From positions 4,434,001 to 4,498,000 of the forward strand of contig NZ_CP158190.1 in the NCBI RefSeq assembly GCF_040250305.1: a stretch of 64,000 nucleotides of DNA, read 5' to 3'. Source of the stretch: Peribacillus frigoritolerans. GTDB lineage: Bacteria; Bacillota; Bacilli; Bacillales; DSM-1321. This document shows positions 8,209-15,483 of the stretch, in pieces; position 1 is the first letter of the stretch; each line of letters starts with the position of its first letter. The position numbers and the translations under genes are program-made. The notes below the pieces were generated by a model. It ran no database searches. It saw only the letters and a list, made by a program, of their open reading frames with translations, and was not told the origin of the DNA.

Positions 8209-9554
8209 CATTGTGTAAATGTGGAGTATCTCCATAAATGATTAGCCGTAGGATGCGCCATCATTTCGAGCCCTTTGTTTTCCGCCAGGTGCAGGGGTTC
8301 CCAGTCTAGATCATCTGCCTCCTTGAGGTAGACTTCGTGATGCGGTGCCTGATCATGATAGCCGGCTATATTGATTTCTCCATTTCGGTAAAAGGTCCCG
8401 ATCACTTTATAATCCACGGCAGGAGAAATGATGATTGGGTTGCCTACAGAGTGTGTCAGCTGGATGGTCGTTTTTTCATGATTGGATAATACGCGCTTCA
8501 CCTCAATGTCTTCATCCGAGGCCACTCCTTCCTCGAGGAAATCGCCATCATGATTGTAGGCTTCACTTTTCCCGACCGCTTTGGAAAATTCAATCTCGGC
8601 TTTGCTTTCCTTTTCGTGAATATACACATCGACTCTAGTCCGGAAACGGGGTGATTCAGGATCAAATCCGCGATTGTCACCTTTAAAAAAGGGAACCTTC
8701 GATGCAAGATTGGGGTTTTTCAGCCACTCTTCCGGTAAAAAGGTGGTATAGCGCAGCTGCCAATTTCTTTTCTTTTTACCGTCCACATCGTTTTCAACTG
8801 GCTGTAAAAGCTTTTTTACAGGCCCAATCTTTTTCGTATTCGTTATTTCCTCGATCGCAGCCTGTGCTTGGGATGAACCTTTTTTTACGGCTCCGACAAT
8901 ACTCGCTACAAGGGATTTCACGGCATAGGACTCCTGCTCTGAACGCGGAAGGGGCCGCTTTGCTTTAATGGTATATGTGTATTCCTGATCTTCACTAATA
9001 CTCCGATCACTGAAGGAACATCCACCCACTTTCCCGATATCCACGCCGTTTCGGTAAATCGTATACTCTTTTATTCCTTTGATGGGCTCCCATTCCAGGC
9101 TGGCTTGGCCTCTTGCGACAATCGTGGTGAATACCAAATCCAAAAGGATATTATCTTCTTTTTTATTCTCGGCGGTCGTTGATGTTTGTATTTTCATCCT
9201 GTTCACTGCCTGTTCTTTTTCATTCAAGCTATCTATCGTGTACGTATAGATGGTTCCTGGAGTCAGGCCCCTATCTGCAATCTTCGGCTCCGAGCCGCTG
9301 TAAATCAGCTCTCGCCCCCTGAATACCCGATAGTAACCGCCTTCATCAGGCCAAATAAGCTTTATGGAATCTTCTTTCCGTTCGATCTTACACATCAATG
9401 AAGCCGTTTTGAATACCGCTTGATGCTTCCTCTTATTGGAAATGAGATAAGCAATTCCCGCAAGACCAAGAGCAAGCAATGAATGCCTTGCAGTGAATGT
9501 AACTCCTCCTACTTTTAAACGGGGAAATGGATAATGGGCAATCAACTTCTTCAT
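8208..9554 (-). CDS. Fibronectin-III-like repeat protein, DUF3238-like C-terminus
   Basis: The 448-residue protein has a possible membrane segment at about 27-41 (LLALGLAGIAYLI). Two FN3-like modules follow (about 55-125 and 135-200; note YRVFRGRELIYSG and EYTIYRNGVDIG). The C-terminal region from about 245 (RNWQLRYTTFLPEEW to the end) resembles DUF3238 proteins; this assignment is tentative. The start is uncertain: GAGGTGAT overlaps a GTG (9557) and an ATG (9554), and a TTG at 9545 has the best spacing. The role is unknown, perhaps a surface or spore-associated protein. Confidence 0.7.
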   Translation of the reverse strand: MKKLIAHYPFPRLKVGGVTFTARHSLLALGLAGIAYLISNKRKHQAVFKTASLMCKIERKEDSIKLIWPDEGGYYRVFRGRELIYSGSEPKIADRGLTPGTIYTYTIDSLNEKEQAVNRMKIQTSTTAENKKEDNILLDLVFTTIVARGQASLEWEPIKGIKEYTIYRNGVDIGKVGGCSFSDRSISEDQEYTYTIKAKRPLPRSEQESYAVKSLVASIVGAVKKGSSQAQAAIEEITNTKKIGPVKKLLQPVENDVDGKKKRNWQLRYTTFLPEEWLKNPNLASKVPFFKGDNRGFDPESPRFRTRVDVYIHEKESKAEIEFSKAVGKSEAYNHDGDFLEEGVASDEDIEVKRVLSNHEKTTIQLTHSVGNPIIISPAVDYKVIGTFYRNGEINIAGYHDQAPHHEVYLKEADDLDWEPLHLAENKGLEMMAHPTANHLWRYSTFTQ

Positions 9555-9650
9555 CACCTCTTTCTTTTCTAGGTGTTATTTCTTTACCCACTTTAATCTC
9601 CAAGCACACTTTGCAATGTGCTATGGAGGACAACTTACTTGCTGGCATAA

Positions 9651-9679
9651 AAAAACCGAGGGAATGGTACTCCCTCGGT
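9651..9679 (-). terminator. Terminator of the first KGG gene
   Basis: CCGAGGGA and TCCCTCGG form an 8-bp GC-rich stem (9656-9663 and 9671-9678), followed on the minus strand by a run of T. Confidence 0.75.
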
Positions 9680-9706
9680 CATTTATAAGTTTCACTGGAT
9701 TATATT

Positions 9707-10171
9707 TTAACGGCGGCTTTTTTCCCCGCCCTTGCGTCCTGCTTCTTCACGGCTCATTTTTCCATCATTGGAACCGTCAGAGCTGCCGTTGCCATCTCGT
9801 TGATTGGCTCGTGCCTCTCCGCCTTTTTCGCCGATTTCCTGATAGAATTCCTTGCCATGACTGTCGGATGTCGCTTCTCCGCCTTTTTTACCAATCTCCT
9901 GATAGAATTCCTTATCATGATTTTCGGATGTCGCTTCTCCGCCTTTTTGGCCAATCTCTTGATAGAATTCCTTATCATGATTTTCGGATGTTGCTTCTCC
10001 GCCCTTTTGGCCAATCTCTTGATAGAATTCCTTATCATGATTTTCGGATGTTGCTTCTCCGCCTTTTTGGCCAATCTCTTGATAGAATTCCTTATCATGA
10101 TTTTTTGCTGTTGTTTCTCCACCTTTACGTCCTGCTTCTTCACGACTCATTTTCTCATTGTTGTTAGCCAT
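9707..10171 (-). CDS. KGG-repeat general stress protein (GsiB-like)
   Basis: The 154-residue, very hydrophilic protein is built from five near-identical 20-residue units of the form KGGEATSENHDKEFYQEIGQ, with a KGGEKSRR tail. It resembles GsiB of B. subtilis and plant LEA-type hydrophilins, which accumulate under glucose or phosphate limitation and desiccation. At DNA level the 60-bp units are almost identical, so copy number can slip. The ATG at 10171 has AAGGAGG upstream; the longer frame to 10204 lacks a ribosome site. A shorter paralogue lies just upstream. Confidence 0.9.
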   Translation of the reverse strand: MANNNEKMSREEAGRKGGETTAKNHDKEFYQEIGQKGGEATSENHDKEFYQEIGQKGGEATSENHDKEFYQEIGQKGGEATSENHDKEFYQEIGKKGGEATSDSHGKEFYQEIGEKGGEARANQRDGNGSSDGSNDGKMSREEAGRKGGEKSRR

Positions 10172-10278
10172 TAAAAATTCCTCCTTATTATTTGGATTTT
10201 TCATGTACTAGCTACATATGAAATGTACCCGCTTGAACAGCTATAAAACTAGATTCAGCTAAAAACTTCAGGTCGTTT

Positions 10279-10332
10279 TTTAGCGGCGACTTTTTTCCTC
10301 GCCATTACGTCCTGCTTTTCCCTGCTCATTGT
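10279..10332 (-). pseudogene. Out-of-frame tail of the second KGG gene
   Basis: Directly after the stop of the 10333-10545 gene another reading frame encodes EQGKAGRNGEEKSRR and a stop, matching the REEAGRKGGEKSRR end of the first KGG protein. A small deletion or frameshift has therefore cut the second protein short. Confidence 0.7.
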
Positions 10333-10545
10333 TCAATCATCGGACCCATCACGTTGATTGGCTCTAGCCTCTCCGCCTTTTTTGCCAATTTCCTGATAGA
10401 AATCCTTATCATGATTTTCGGAAGTGGCCTCTCCGCCTTTTTGACCAATCTCTTGGAAAAATTCCTTATCATGATTTTTTGCCGTCGCTTCCCCGCCTTT
10501 GCGGCCAGCTTCTTCCCTGCTCATTTTTTCATTGTTGTTAGTCAT
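10333..10545 (-). CDS. Short KGG-repeat stress protein
   Basis: The 70-residue paralogue of the neighbouring KGG protein opens MTNNNEKMSREEAGRKGG. It has only two 20-residue KGG units, against five in the neighbour, and an early stop caused by a lesion whose remnant is visible at 10279-10332. A TAAGGAGG ribosome site is present. It probably works as a small hydrophilin in the stressed cell, but the missing C-terminal motif may weaken it. Confidence 0.85.
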   Translation of the reverse strand: MTNNNEKMSREEAGRKGGEATAKNHDKEFFQEIGQKGGEATSENHDKDFYQEIGKKGGEARANQRDGSDD

Positions 10546-10656
10546 TAAAACTCCTCCTTATTATTTGGATTTTTTATGAACTAGCTACAGTTTTATGTAT
10601 ACCCGATAGTTTTGATATAAAACTAGAATCTATTAAAACTTTTCCATTTCAAAAGG

Positions 10657-10690
10657 AAAAGCATCATGAATGATATCACTCATGATGCTT
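10657..10690 (-). terminator. Terminator of the YvrJ-DUF2922-DUF1659 operon
   Basis: AAGCATCATGA and TCATGATGCTT pair perfectly around a 10-nt loop, with TTTTCC following on the minus strand. It lies 7 bp past the YvrJ stop. Confidence 0.75.
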
Positions 10691-10696
10691 CCTAAC

Positions 10697-10846
10697 CTAC
10701 TTGGGAATCCCTTCTCGCAGGCGATTTGGCAGCTCTACAAGGGTTTCATTCAAAGTATCCAATTTCGTTTCAATTCTATGAAGCAAATAAAGGGTAACAA
10801 TGATCGGGAACCCAATATCACTGACAAATGGCAGAATTTGATCCAC
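10697..10846 (-). CDS. YvrJ family small protein
   Basis: A GTG at 10844-10846 with a GAGGTGA ribosome site opens a 49-residue frame starting MDQILPFVSDIGFPIIVTLY and ending in LPNRLREGIPK. An N-terminal hydrophobic helix is followed by an amphipathic LLHRIETKLDTLNETL segment. This is the YvrJ layout, with unknown function. It is the last gene of a three-gene operon with DUF1659 and DUF2922 proteins, a grouping common in Bacillaceae. Confidence 0.85.
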   Translation of the reverse strand: MDQILPFVSDIGFPIIVTLYLLHRIETKLDTLNETLVELPNRLREGIPK

Positions 10847-10898
10847 TTTTTATTCACCTCACTTCAAGTGTGTCCAACAAAGATGACCTTCCCGTTCG

Positions 10899-11117
10899 TT
10901 AAATAAGTTCCACTTCCTCCACATTCCGCTCGACAAGGCGCGCTACCTTCAAATCGACCAAATTCCCGGAGGATGTAACGAACACATTCCCCGTAATGAT
11001 TTTTTCCATTGCCTGTTTAACCGTGTTTACTCCGACCGGCTCCTTCGGATTATCAACGGAAATCGTCGCTGACTTTCCTTCCGCTGTAACGAAAATCAAT
11101 TCCAATACTTTAGCCAT
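10899..11117 (-). CDS. DUF2922 family protein
   Basis: The 72-residue beta-rich protein begins MAKVLELIFVTAEGKSATIS and contains the NPKEPV and MEKIITGNVF segments of DUF2922. GGGGGAGGTGATTAGAA precedes the ATG. It is the middle gene of the DUF1659-DUF2922-YvrJ operon. Function unknown. Confidence 0.85.
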   Translation of the reverse strand: MAKVLELIFVTAEGKSATISVDNPKEPVGVNTVKQAMEKIITGNVFVTSSGNLVDLKVARLVERNVEEVELI

Positions 11118-11160
11118 TTCTAATCACCTCCCCCTCTTCCGACATCTTTCAAAAAACCGA

Positions 11161-11379
11161 TTAGCCAATCAAAGAATACGTATCCACCCTGGTCACTTCA
11201 CCCATTGGATAATTCTGTACACTTGCGATTGCAACTGCTGTCGAAAACAACTGGTCCGCCGTCGCCTCGACCCTGATGTTTGAAAATGTCCTCCGCTTGA
11301 AAACGAGAGCCCCTTTTTCATTTAACCCCGTCTGAAAATCGATCCGCAATGTACTTGATACTGGAATTTGATTTGCCAT
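11161..11379 (-). CDS. DUF1659 family protein
   Basis: The 72-residue protein, with motifs LRIDFQTGLNEKG and TFSNIRVEATADQLF, is a DUF1659 member. AAAGGGGGTGAG overlaps an in-frame GTG at 11388, so the ATG at 11379 is the likely start. First gene of the trio. Function unknown. Confidence 0.85.
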   Translation of the reverse strand: MANQIPVSSTLRIDFQTGLNEKGALVFKRRTFSNIRVEATADQLFSTAVAIASVQNYPMGEVTRVDTYSLIG

Positions 11380-11465
11380 ATCACTCACCCCCTTTCACAC
11401 TCTATATAAACTTTTACAGGGATGAAAGTAGCATGGGCTTGAAACTTTTTCAGGGAAACGCATAA

Positions 11466-11494
11466 AAAGCTCCCCATCATTTGGGCAGCTCTAT
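11466..11494 (-). terminator. Hairpin upstream of the DUF1659 operon
   Basis: AGCTGCCC and GGGGAGCT pair with one mismatch, followed by TTTTTATG on the minus strand. It looks like a terminator for transcripts entering from the right, from the DUF2798 gene or the repeat. Confidence 0.5.
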
Positions 11495-11558
11495 ATCAGT
11501 ATTTTTAACTTTAGGCTCTTTTCGTAAAGATTGTTGTTTTTAAAACGAAACTATTTAA

Positions 11559-11688
11559 GGTTGATTGGAGCGGAAGTGCGAGACTCCTGCGGGAGCAGCG
11601 GGACAGGTGAGACCCCACAGGCGTTTACGCCGAGGAGGCTCACCGCCCGCCCCGCGGAAAGCGAGCATCTGGAGGGGAAATCAACCAC
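11559..11688 (+). repeat. Dispersed GC-rich intergenic repeat, copy 2
   Basis: This is the opposite-orientation copy of 2941-3073. It starts GGTTGATTGGAGCGG and ends AATCAACC, so its ends are inverted repeats. The interior has several short complementary arms (CTCCTGCGGGAG is itself a palindrome). No shared open frame. Confidence 0.8.
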
Positions 11689-11782
11689 ACCGCACTACTT
11701 AGTAAATAGCAACAAAGTATGCGAAAACAGCTTAACTTTAAAACCATATCCACATTTTATTACCGGAATTTTAATTATCTAC

Positions 11783-12064
11783 TCAGCAATTGTCTTCTTC
11801 TCTCACCAAAAAATCTTTCTCAATTATTAACGGTTTTTCTACAAAATTAATTCTTCTCATTATTTGTTGTATTACTCTCGGGAAAAAGTAAGCTCCAAAG
11901 AAAGCACAGACAAAAGCCTGTGACCAAGTTTTTAACCATGTAGATAGGAATATATGATCATAACCCCTATTTATTGAGACTAATATAAATGAAATAAAAA
12001 AGGACATACTAAATGCCATTAAAAATGCAAAAATAATTTTTCTGTATTTAACGTTAATATTCAT
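11783..12064 (-). CDS. DUF2798 family membrane protein
   Basis: The 93-residue protein has two transmembrane helices. The pattern KIIFAFLMAFSMSFFISFI followed by FLSTWLKTWSQAFVCAFF is that of DUF2798. It is divergent from a LysR regulator, a frequent neighbour arrangement for this family, so the regulator may control it. Function unknown. AGGAG lies farther from the ATG than usual. Confidence 0.8.
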   Translation of the reverse strand: MNINVKYRKIIFAFLMAFSMSFFISFILVSINRGYDHIFLSTWLKTWSQAFVCAFFGAYFFPRVIQQIMRRINFVEKPLIIEKDFLVREEDNC

Positions 12065-12160
12065 TATTTTTCTACTTCAACTCCTATTTTAATAATTTTA
12101 GGTTCCTTGATATTTTTAATTTTCTGTTGTTCTGTTCCCAACTATATTTTATTTCTTCCA

Positions 12161-12189
12161 TTTACATTAGTAAAACCAATTTTTATAAT
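12161..12189 (+). promoter_or_regulatory. Sigma-A promoter of the lysR gene
   Basis: TTTACA (12161-12166), a 17-bp spacer, then a perfect TATAAT (12184-12189), 40 bp before the TTG start. The -10 lies inside a dyad TTATAAT-N6-ATTATAA (12183-12202), a candidate operator for autoregulation by the LysR protein. Confidence 0.65.
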
Positions 12190-12228
12190 AGATATATTAT
12201 AATTGCTAATGCAAAGGGGTTTGTGAGA

Positions 12229-13092
12229 TTGAATTCGTATTATGCTTTTATCAAAACCATAGAAACAGGCAGTTTTACAAAAGCGGCTGAAGAACTAGGC
12301 TATACGCAGTCTGCCATTAGCCAAATGGTACATTCATTAGAGGAAGAGCTTTCCACCACTCTTATTTTACGTTCTCGAAAGGGTATTACACTGACACCGG
12401 ATGGCGAGGAATTTTTGCCATATATCAGGAAGATTTGTAATTCACATAAGGAACTGACTGAAAAGCATAAAGAGATGGAGGGACTGCAAAGCGGCCTTAT
12501 TCGAATTGGCACCTTTTCCAGTGTTACATGTCATTGGATACCAGGATTGATCAAGGATTTTAAGGAACTTTATCCAACTGTACATTTCGAATTACATCAA
12601 GGAAATTATACGGAAATCTCAAACTGGATTAAAGAAGGCAGCGTAGACTTTGGCTTTGTGAATTCAAATGTTTCGGATTTAACTACGATTCCCTTGCAAA
12701 AAGATAAAATGGTGGCTGTAATGCCAGTAAATCACCCTTTAGCATCATCCACTGTAGTCTCCTTGGAGGAATTGCTAAAAGATCCTTATATTCTGTTGGA
12801 TGAGGGAGTTATAAATGAACCATTAATAATTTTTAAACAGTACAATTTTGAACCTGATACACAATACCGAGTATATGATCCTTATGCGATTATGTCGATG
12901 ATTGAACAAGAGCTTGGCATTTCGATTTTACCGAAGCTGCTCTTAAATAAATGTCCCTATAATATTGTAACGAAAAGCATCTCTCCTTCTATTATCCGAA
13001 CAATTACTTTGGCATACAAAGATAAAAGGGTATTGCCAATAGCAAGCAGGTATTTTATTGACTTTATTATTGAAAGGTATAGGGAAGTTTAA
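12229..13092 (+). CDS. LysR family transcriptional regulator
   Basis: The 287-residue protein has an N-terminal winged helix-turn-helix (AFIKTIETGSFTKAAEELGY, then TQSAISQMVHSLEEEL) and a LysR substrate-binding domain from about residue 85. The TTG at 12229 has AAAGGGG 9 nt upstream and gives the standard LysR N-terminus; the in-frame GTG at 12223 is too close. It is divergent from the DUF2798 gene, its probable target. The effector is unknown. Confidence 0.88.
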   Translation: MNSYYAFIKTIETGSFTKAAEELGYTQSAISQMVHSLEEELSTTLILRSRKGITLTPDGEEFLPYIRKICNSHKELTEKHKEMEGLQSGLIRIGTFSSVTCHWIPGLIKDFKELYPTVHFELHQGNYTEISNWIKEGSVDFGFVNSNVSDLTTIPLQKDKMVAVMPVNHPLASSTVVSLEELLKDPYILLDEGVINEPLIIFKQYNFEPDTQYRVYDPYAIMSMIEQELGISILPKLLLNKCPYNIVTKSISPSIIRTITLAYKDKRVLPIASRYFIDFIIERYREV

Positions 13093-13375
13093 TAAAAATT
13101 AATGAAGAGAGTTCCTAACCTCTCCGAATGTTTATCCTTGAACTTTTTGCTTTACTAAATAAAACCTCTTAACTCTGTTGCTGAAGAAATCCTGAGCCTT
13201 ATCCCGCCCTGGTTGCTTGTTTCATAAATCCTGGAATTTCACTATCGCTTTTGCTTTTCATCTTATTTTCTCTTTAAAGTATTTTTTTATAACTGACATT
13301 TTTGGTGCGAAGATCAATTGCAGTTGGCTTTAAATGGCACGTCAAATTCGCCTTTTCTGGGAAATAATAATCACG
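13093..13375. other. Intergenic region
   Basis: I see no gene. It holds the upstream region of the acidic hypothetical protein; no clear terminator for the lysR gene was found. Confidence 0.4.
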
Positions 13376-13392
13376 AAAGGAAGTGGATGTTG

Positions 13393-14052
13393 ATGTCATT
13401 AGAATGGTTTGACAGAGTAAGCGGGGAATTGCAGGATCATCTTAAATCAATTTGTGAGAAATACGACCGCAATGGCAGTATGATCGTGGAGCGCGGGTCT
13501 AAGCATCCACGCATCGAGTTTTATACAGAGCTGGAAGACGATGAGAGGGATTATTTTTCCTCGCTGTTTTTTGATCCGTATAATGAAGAATTTTATATGG
13601 AATCATTCGATCCGGATTTAGGGCAGATCAGCAAGGTCATCCTCTCGGATATTGAAGATATCGTCGATGCTGTCCATGAGAGCTTCCATAACTATTTGGA
13701 AGCGGATGATGATGATGATGATTACGATTATGCATACGAAATGGATATGGATGATGATAATGATGATTTGCATGATCCAGAAAGCGACGATTCCGAAATA
13801 TACGAAATCGATGTAGATTGGGAAACGCCTGAAGTGACCGCCTATATCCAGGATAATGAAGTCGAGGTCACCTATCAATTCGGTATCGTCCAGGAAACAG
13901 GTGATGGTGTGCTGAAACGGATCAATCGGATTCGGACAGCGGATGATGACCTGATAAAGGATGAAACGAATTTCATTTTCAGCAAGGAAGAAGCAAGCAC
14001 GATCATCGCCATGATAGCCAGTCATATGGATTCACTTAGTGAAATGGAATAA
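13393..14052 (+). CDS. Acidic hypothetical protein
   Basis: The 219-residue cytosolic protein begins MSLEWFDRVSGELQDHLKS. A very acidic low-complexity middle (about residues 104-140, rich in Asp codon repeats GATGATGAT) separates a folded N-terminal part from a C-terminal part. I do not recognise the family. AAGGAAG lies 9 nt before the ATG at 13393; another ATG at 13387 is closer than ideal. It ends at a shared bidirectional terminator with csgA. Confidence 0.7.
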   Translation: MSLEWFDRVSGELQDHLKSICEKYDRNGSMIVERGSKHPRIEFYTELEDDERDYFSSLFFDPYNEEFYMESFDPDLGQISKVILSDIEDIVDAVHESFHNYLEADDDDDDYDYAYEMDMDDDNDDLHDPESDDSEIYEIDVDWETPEVTAYIQDNEVEVTYQFGIVQETGDGVLKRINRIRTADDDLIKDETNFIFSKEEASTIIAMIASHMDSLSEME

Positions 14053-14059
14053 AACCAAC

Positions 14060-14094
14060 AAAACCTTGTCCATGATCATCATGGACAAGGTTTT
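14060..14094. terminator. Bidirectional terminator
   Basis: AAAACCTTGTCCATG and CATGGACAAGGTTTT are perfect 15-bp arms around a 5-nt loop, placed between convergent genes. T-runs occur on both strands. Confidence 0.85.
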
Positions 14095-14095
14095 A

Positions 14096-14350
14096 TCATA
14101 TAATAATCAGTTCATATACCTCTGATAATTGCGTGACCCGTTCCGTATCACTAGCTTCCTTCGCATGTTTAATTTCCTGAGGAAGAATATGGTTAAGGAG
14201 ACTGGCTTCTTTACCGGATAGTTTATTGACGAGTTCTTCTTCAGAATGAAAATGTCCGCTTTTGATTTTATTATAAATTTCCTGCGCTTCAGGATATTGG
14301 TCCGTATAGTTAGACAATATCTCACGTAAGTAACCAATCGTACGATCCAT
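14096..14350 (-). CDS. csgA: CsgA-like sporulation-specific small protein
   Basis: The 84-residue protein matches the B. subtilis sigma-G-dependent CsgA protein in length and pattern: DRTIGYLREILSNYTDQYPE, SLLNHILPQEIKHAKEASD, and a terminal LSEVYELII. It is expected in the forespore; its molecular role is unknown. GAGGGATGG precedes the ATG at 14350, so the TTG one codon earlier is not needed. Confidence 0.75.
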   Translation of the reverse strand: MDRTIGYLREILSNYTDQYPEAQEIYNKIKSGHFHSEEELVNKLSGKEASLLNHILPQEIKHAKEASDTERVTQLSEVYELIII

Positions 14351-14458
14351 CAAACCATCCCTCTCGAATGTTAAATTTTTGCTTACATGCTATACCTTCC
14401 CCCATTTTTTAATGATAAATTCCTAAAAAAAGATATCCAAGTCAATGGATATCCCTAA

Positions 14459-14656
14459 TCAGTCTTCCTCCCAAAATAAATCATCCAATGTACGGGATAA
14501 TGCTTTACAAATTCCGACACATAAACTTAATGAGGGATTATACTTTCCAGATTCAATCAATCCTATCGTTTGCCTGGAAACGCCGACAATTTTGGCCAGT
14601 TCATCTTGTGACAAGTCCTTTTCTACTCTCGCAAGCTTCAGTTTTATATTTTTCAA
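14459..14656 (-). CDS. Small XRE-type helix-turn-helix regulator
   Basis: The 65-residue single-domain DNA-binding protein has the helix-turn-helix DLSQDELAKIVGVSRQTIGL followed by IESGKYNPSLSL. It starts at a TTG with AGGTG upstream and lies 10 bp behind a membrane protein gene in an apparent two-gene operon. Such short regulators are often paired with DUF6773-like or DUF2178-like membrane proteins. Confidence 0.85.
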   Translation of the reverse strand: MKNIKLKLARVEKDLSQDELAKIVGVSRQTIGLIESGKYNPSLSLCVGICKALSRTLDDLFWEED

Positions 14657-14666
14657 GGGAAAGCAC

Positions 14667-15176
14667 CTACAATTTCTTATTATCTTCGCTATTTTTCATT
14701 CCGATTTTCTTCGCCAGCAAGTATATACCGCCAAAAAACAGAAGTAAAATCGGCAAATAGATCATAACGGATACAAACGATACCAATACAAAATACCATA
14801 CACCCTGGGAACTGCTATCGGCATAGGATACAGCACTATTCACGCCCATGAATATAGCGATGATAAGTGCTAAAGCAACCGTCCCAAGAACCGTCTTCCT
14901 GCTCATCGGTGTTTTGCTGTTGCGGTCATGCATCTCCACCTCATCCCAGAATACACCTAAGAAAATGGAACGAGCTAAGTAATACAGCCCCGCACCAACA
15001 AGGATCGCGAATTCCAGATATAACTCCCCGCTGCCTGCACCATATTTATATAGTTTGAAAAGTGCACTCACCAGGCAAATGGCCAAAATGACGTAATACA
15101 TTTCTTTATAAATCTTATTTCTTACATTCTCAACCCGCTCATCCGTGATCTTTTTCGTTCGTTTGAATAGATTCAT
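14667..15176 (-). CDS. Four-helix membrane protein (DUF6773-like)
   Basis: The 169-residue protein has a cytosolic N-terminus (NLFKRTKKITDERVENVRNK) and about four or five transmembrane segments. The family call is tentative. It is the first gene of an operon with the XRE regulator, which may repress it. Transport or enzymatic residues are not obvious. Confidence 0.65.
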   Translation of the reverse strand: MNLFKRTKKITDERVENVRNKIYKEMYYVILAICLVSALFKLYKYGAGSGELYLEFAILVGAGLYYLARSIFLGVFWDEVEMHDRNSKTPMSRKTVLGTVALALIIAIFMGVNSAVSYADSSSQGVWYFVLVSFVSVMIYLPILLLFFGGIYLLAKKIGMKNSEDNKKL

Positions 15177-15336
15177 CTTTGATCGACCTCCAATAATTCC
15201 ATCGCTTACCCTTATTATATGATTTATCTAACTTTTTGCAACATATATATTACATTTTATAATTTATAAATTGCAAAATGTATAAAAAAACGTACCCATA
15301 CATCAGTATGGATACCTCACTAGCCTTATTTAGGGT

Positions 15337-15480
15337 TTTACTCGTAGTTTTTGGGGATTTACTCGTGAATTCTAGGCTTTTACTCGTGAGTTTTGGAGAT
15401 TTACTCGTGAATTTCAAGCTTTTACTCGTGAATTTTGGGGATTTACTCGTGAATTTCAAGCTTTTACTCGTGAATTCACC
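15337..15480. repeat. Seven phased 21-bp tandem repeats
   Basis: Units start at 15337, 15358, 15379, 15400, 15421, 15442 and 15463, each opening with TTTACTCGT(G)A and ending alternately in GGGGA/GGAGA or AAGCT/AGGCT. The last unit is cut short. The period is exact, without indels. The array ends 3 bp before the stop codon of the GntP gene (15484), in its 3' untranslated region. A 21-bp unit is seven codons, so both strands stay open, but no ribosome site supports translation. Confidence 0.85.
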
Positions 15481-15483
15481 ATT

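Noticed and set aside
9616..10174. Plus-strand and alternative minus-strand open frames with long repeats over the KGG gene
   Set aside because: They are by-products of the 60-bp repeats, which keep several frames open; only the KGG frame has a ribosome site and a known family.
11531..11830. 99-codon plus-strand frame over the GC-rich repeat
   Set aside because: It is produced by the repeat; the other copy does not keep the frame.
13618..14025. 135-codon minus-strand frame rich in Ile
   Set aside because: Antisense image of the GAT-rich acidic stretch in the plus-strand gene.
15337..15480. Possible CRISPR array
   Set aside because: Units are contiguous 21-mers without unique spacers, and no cas genes are near.
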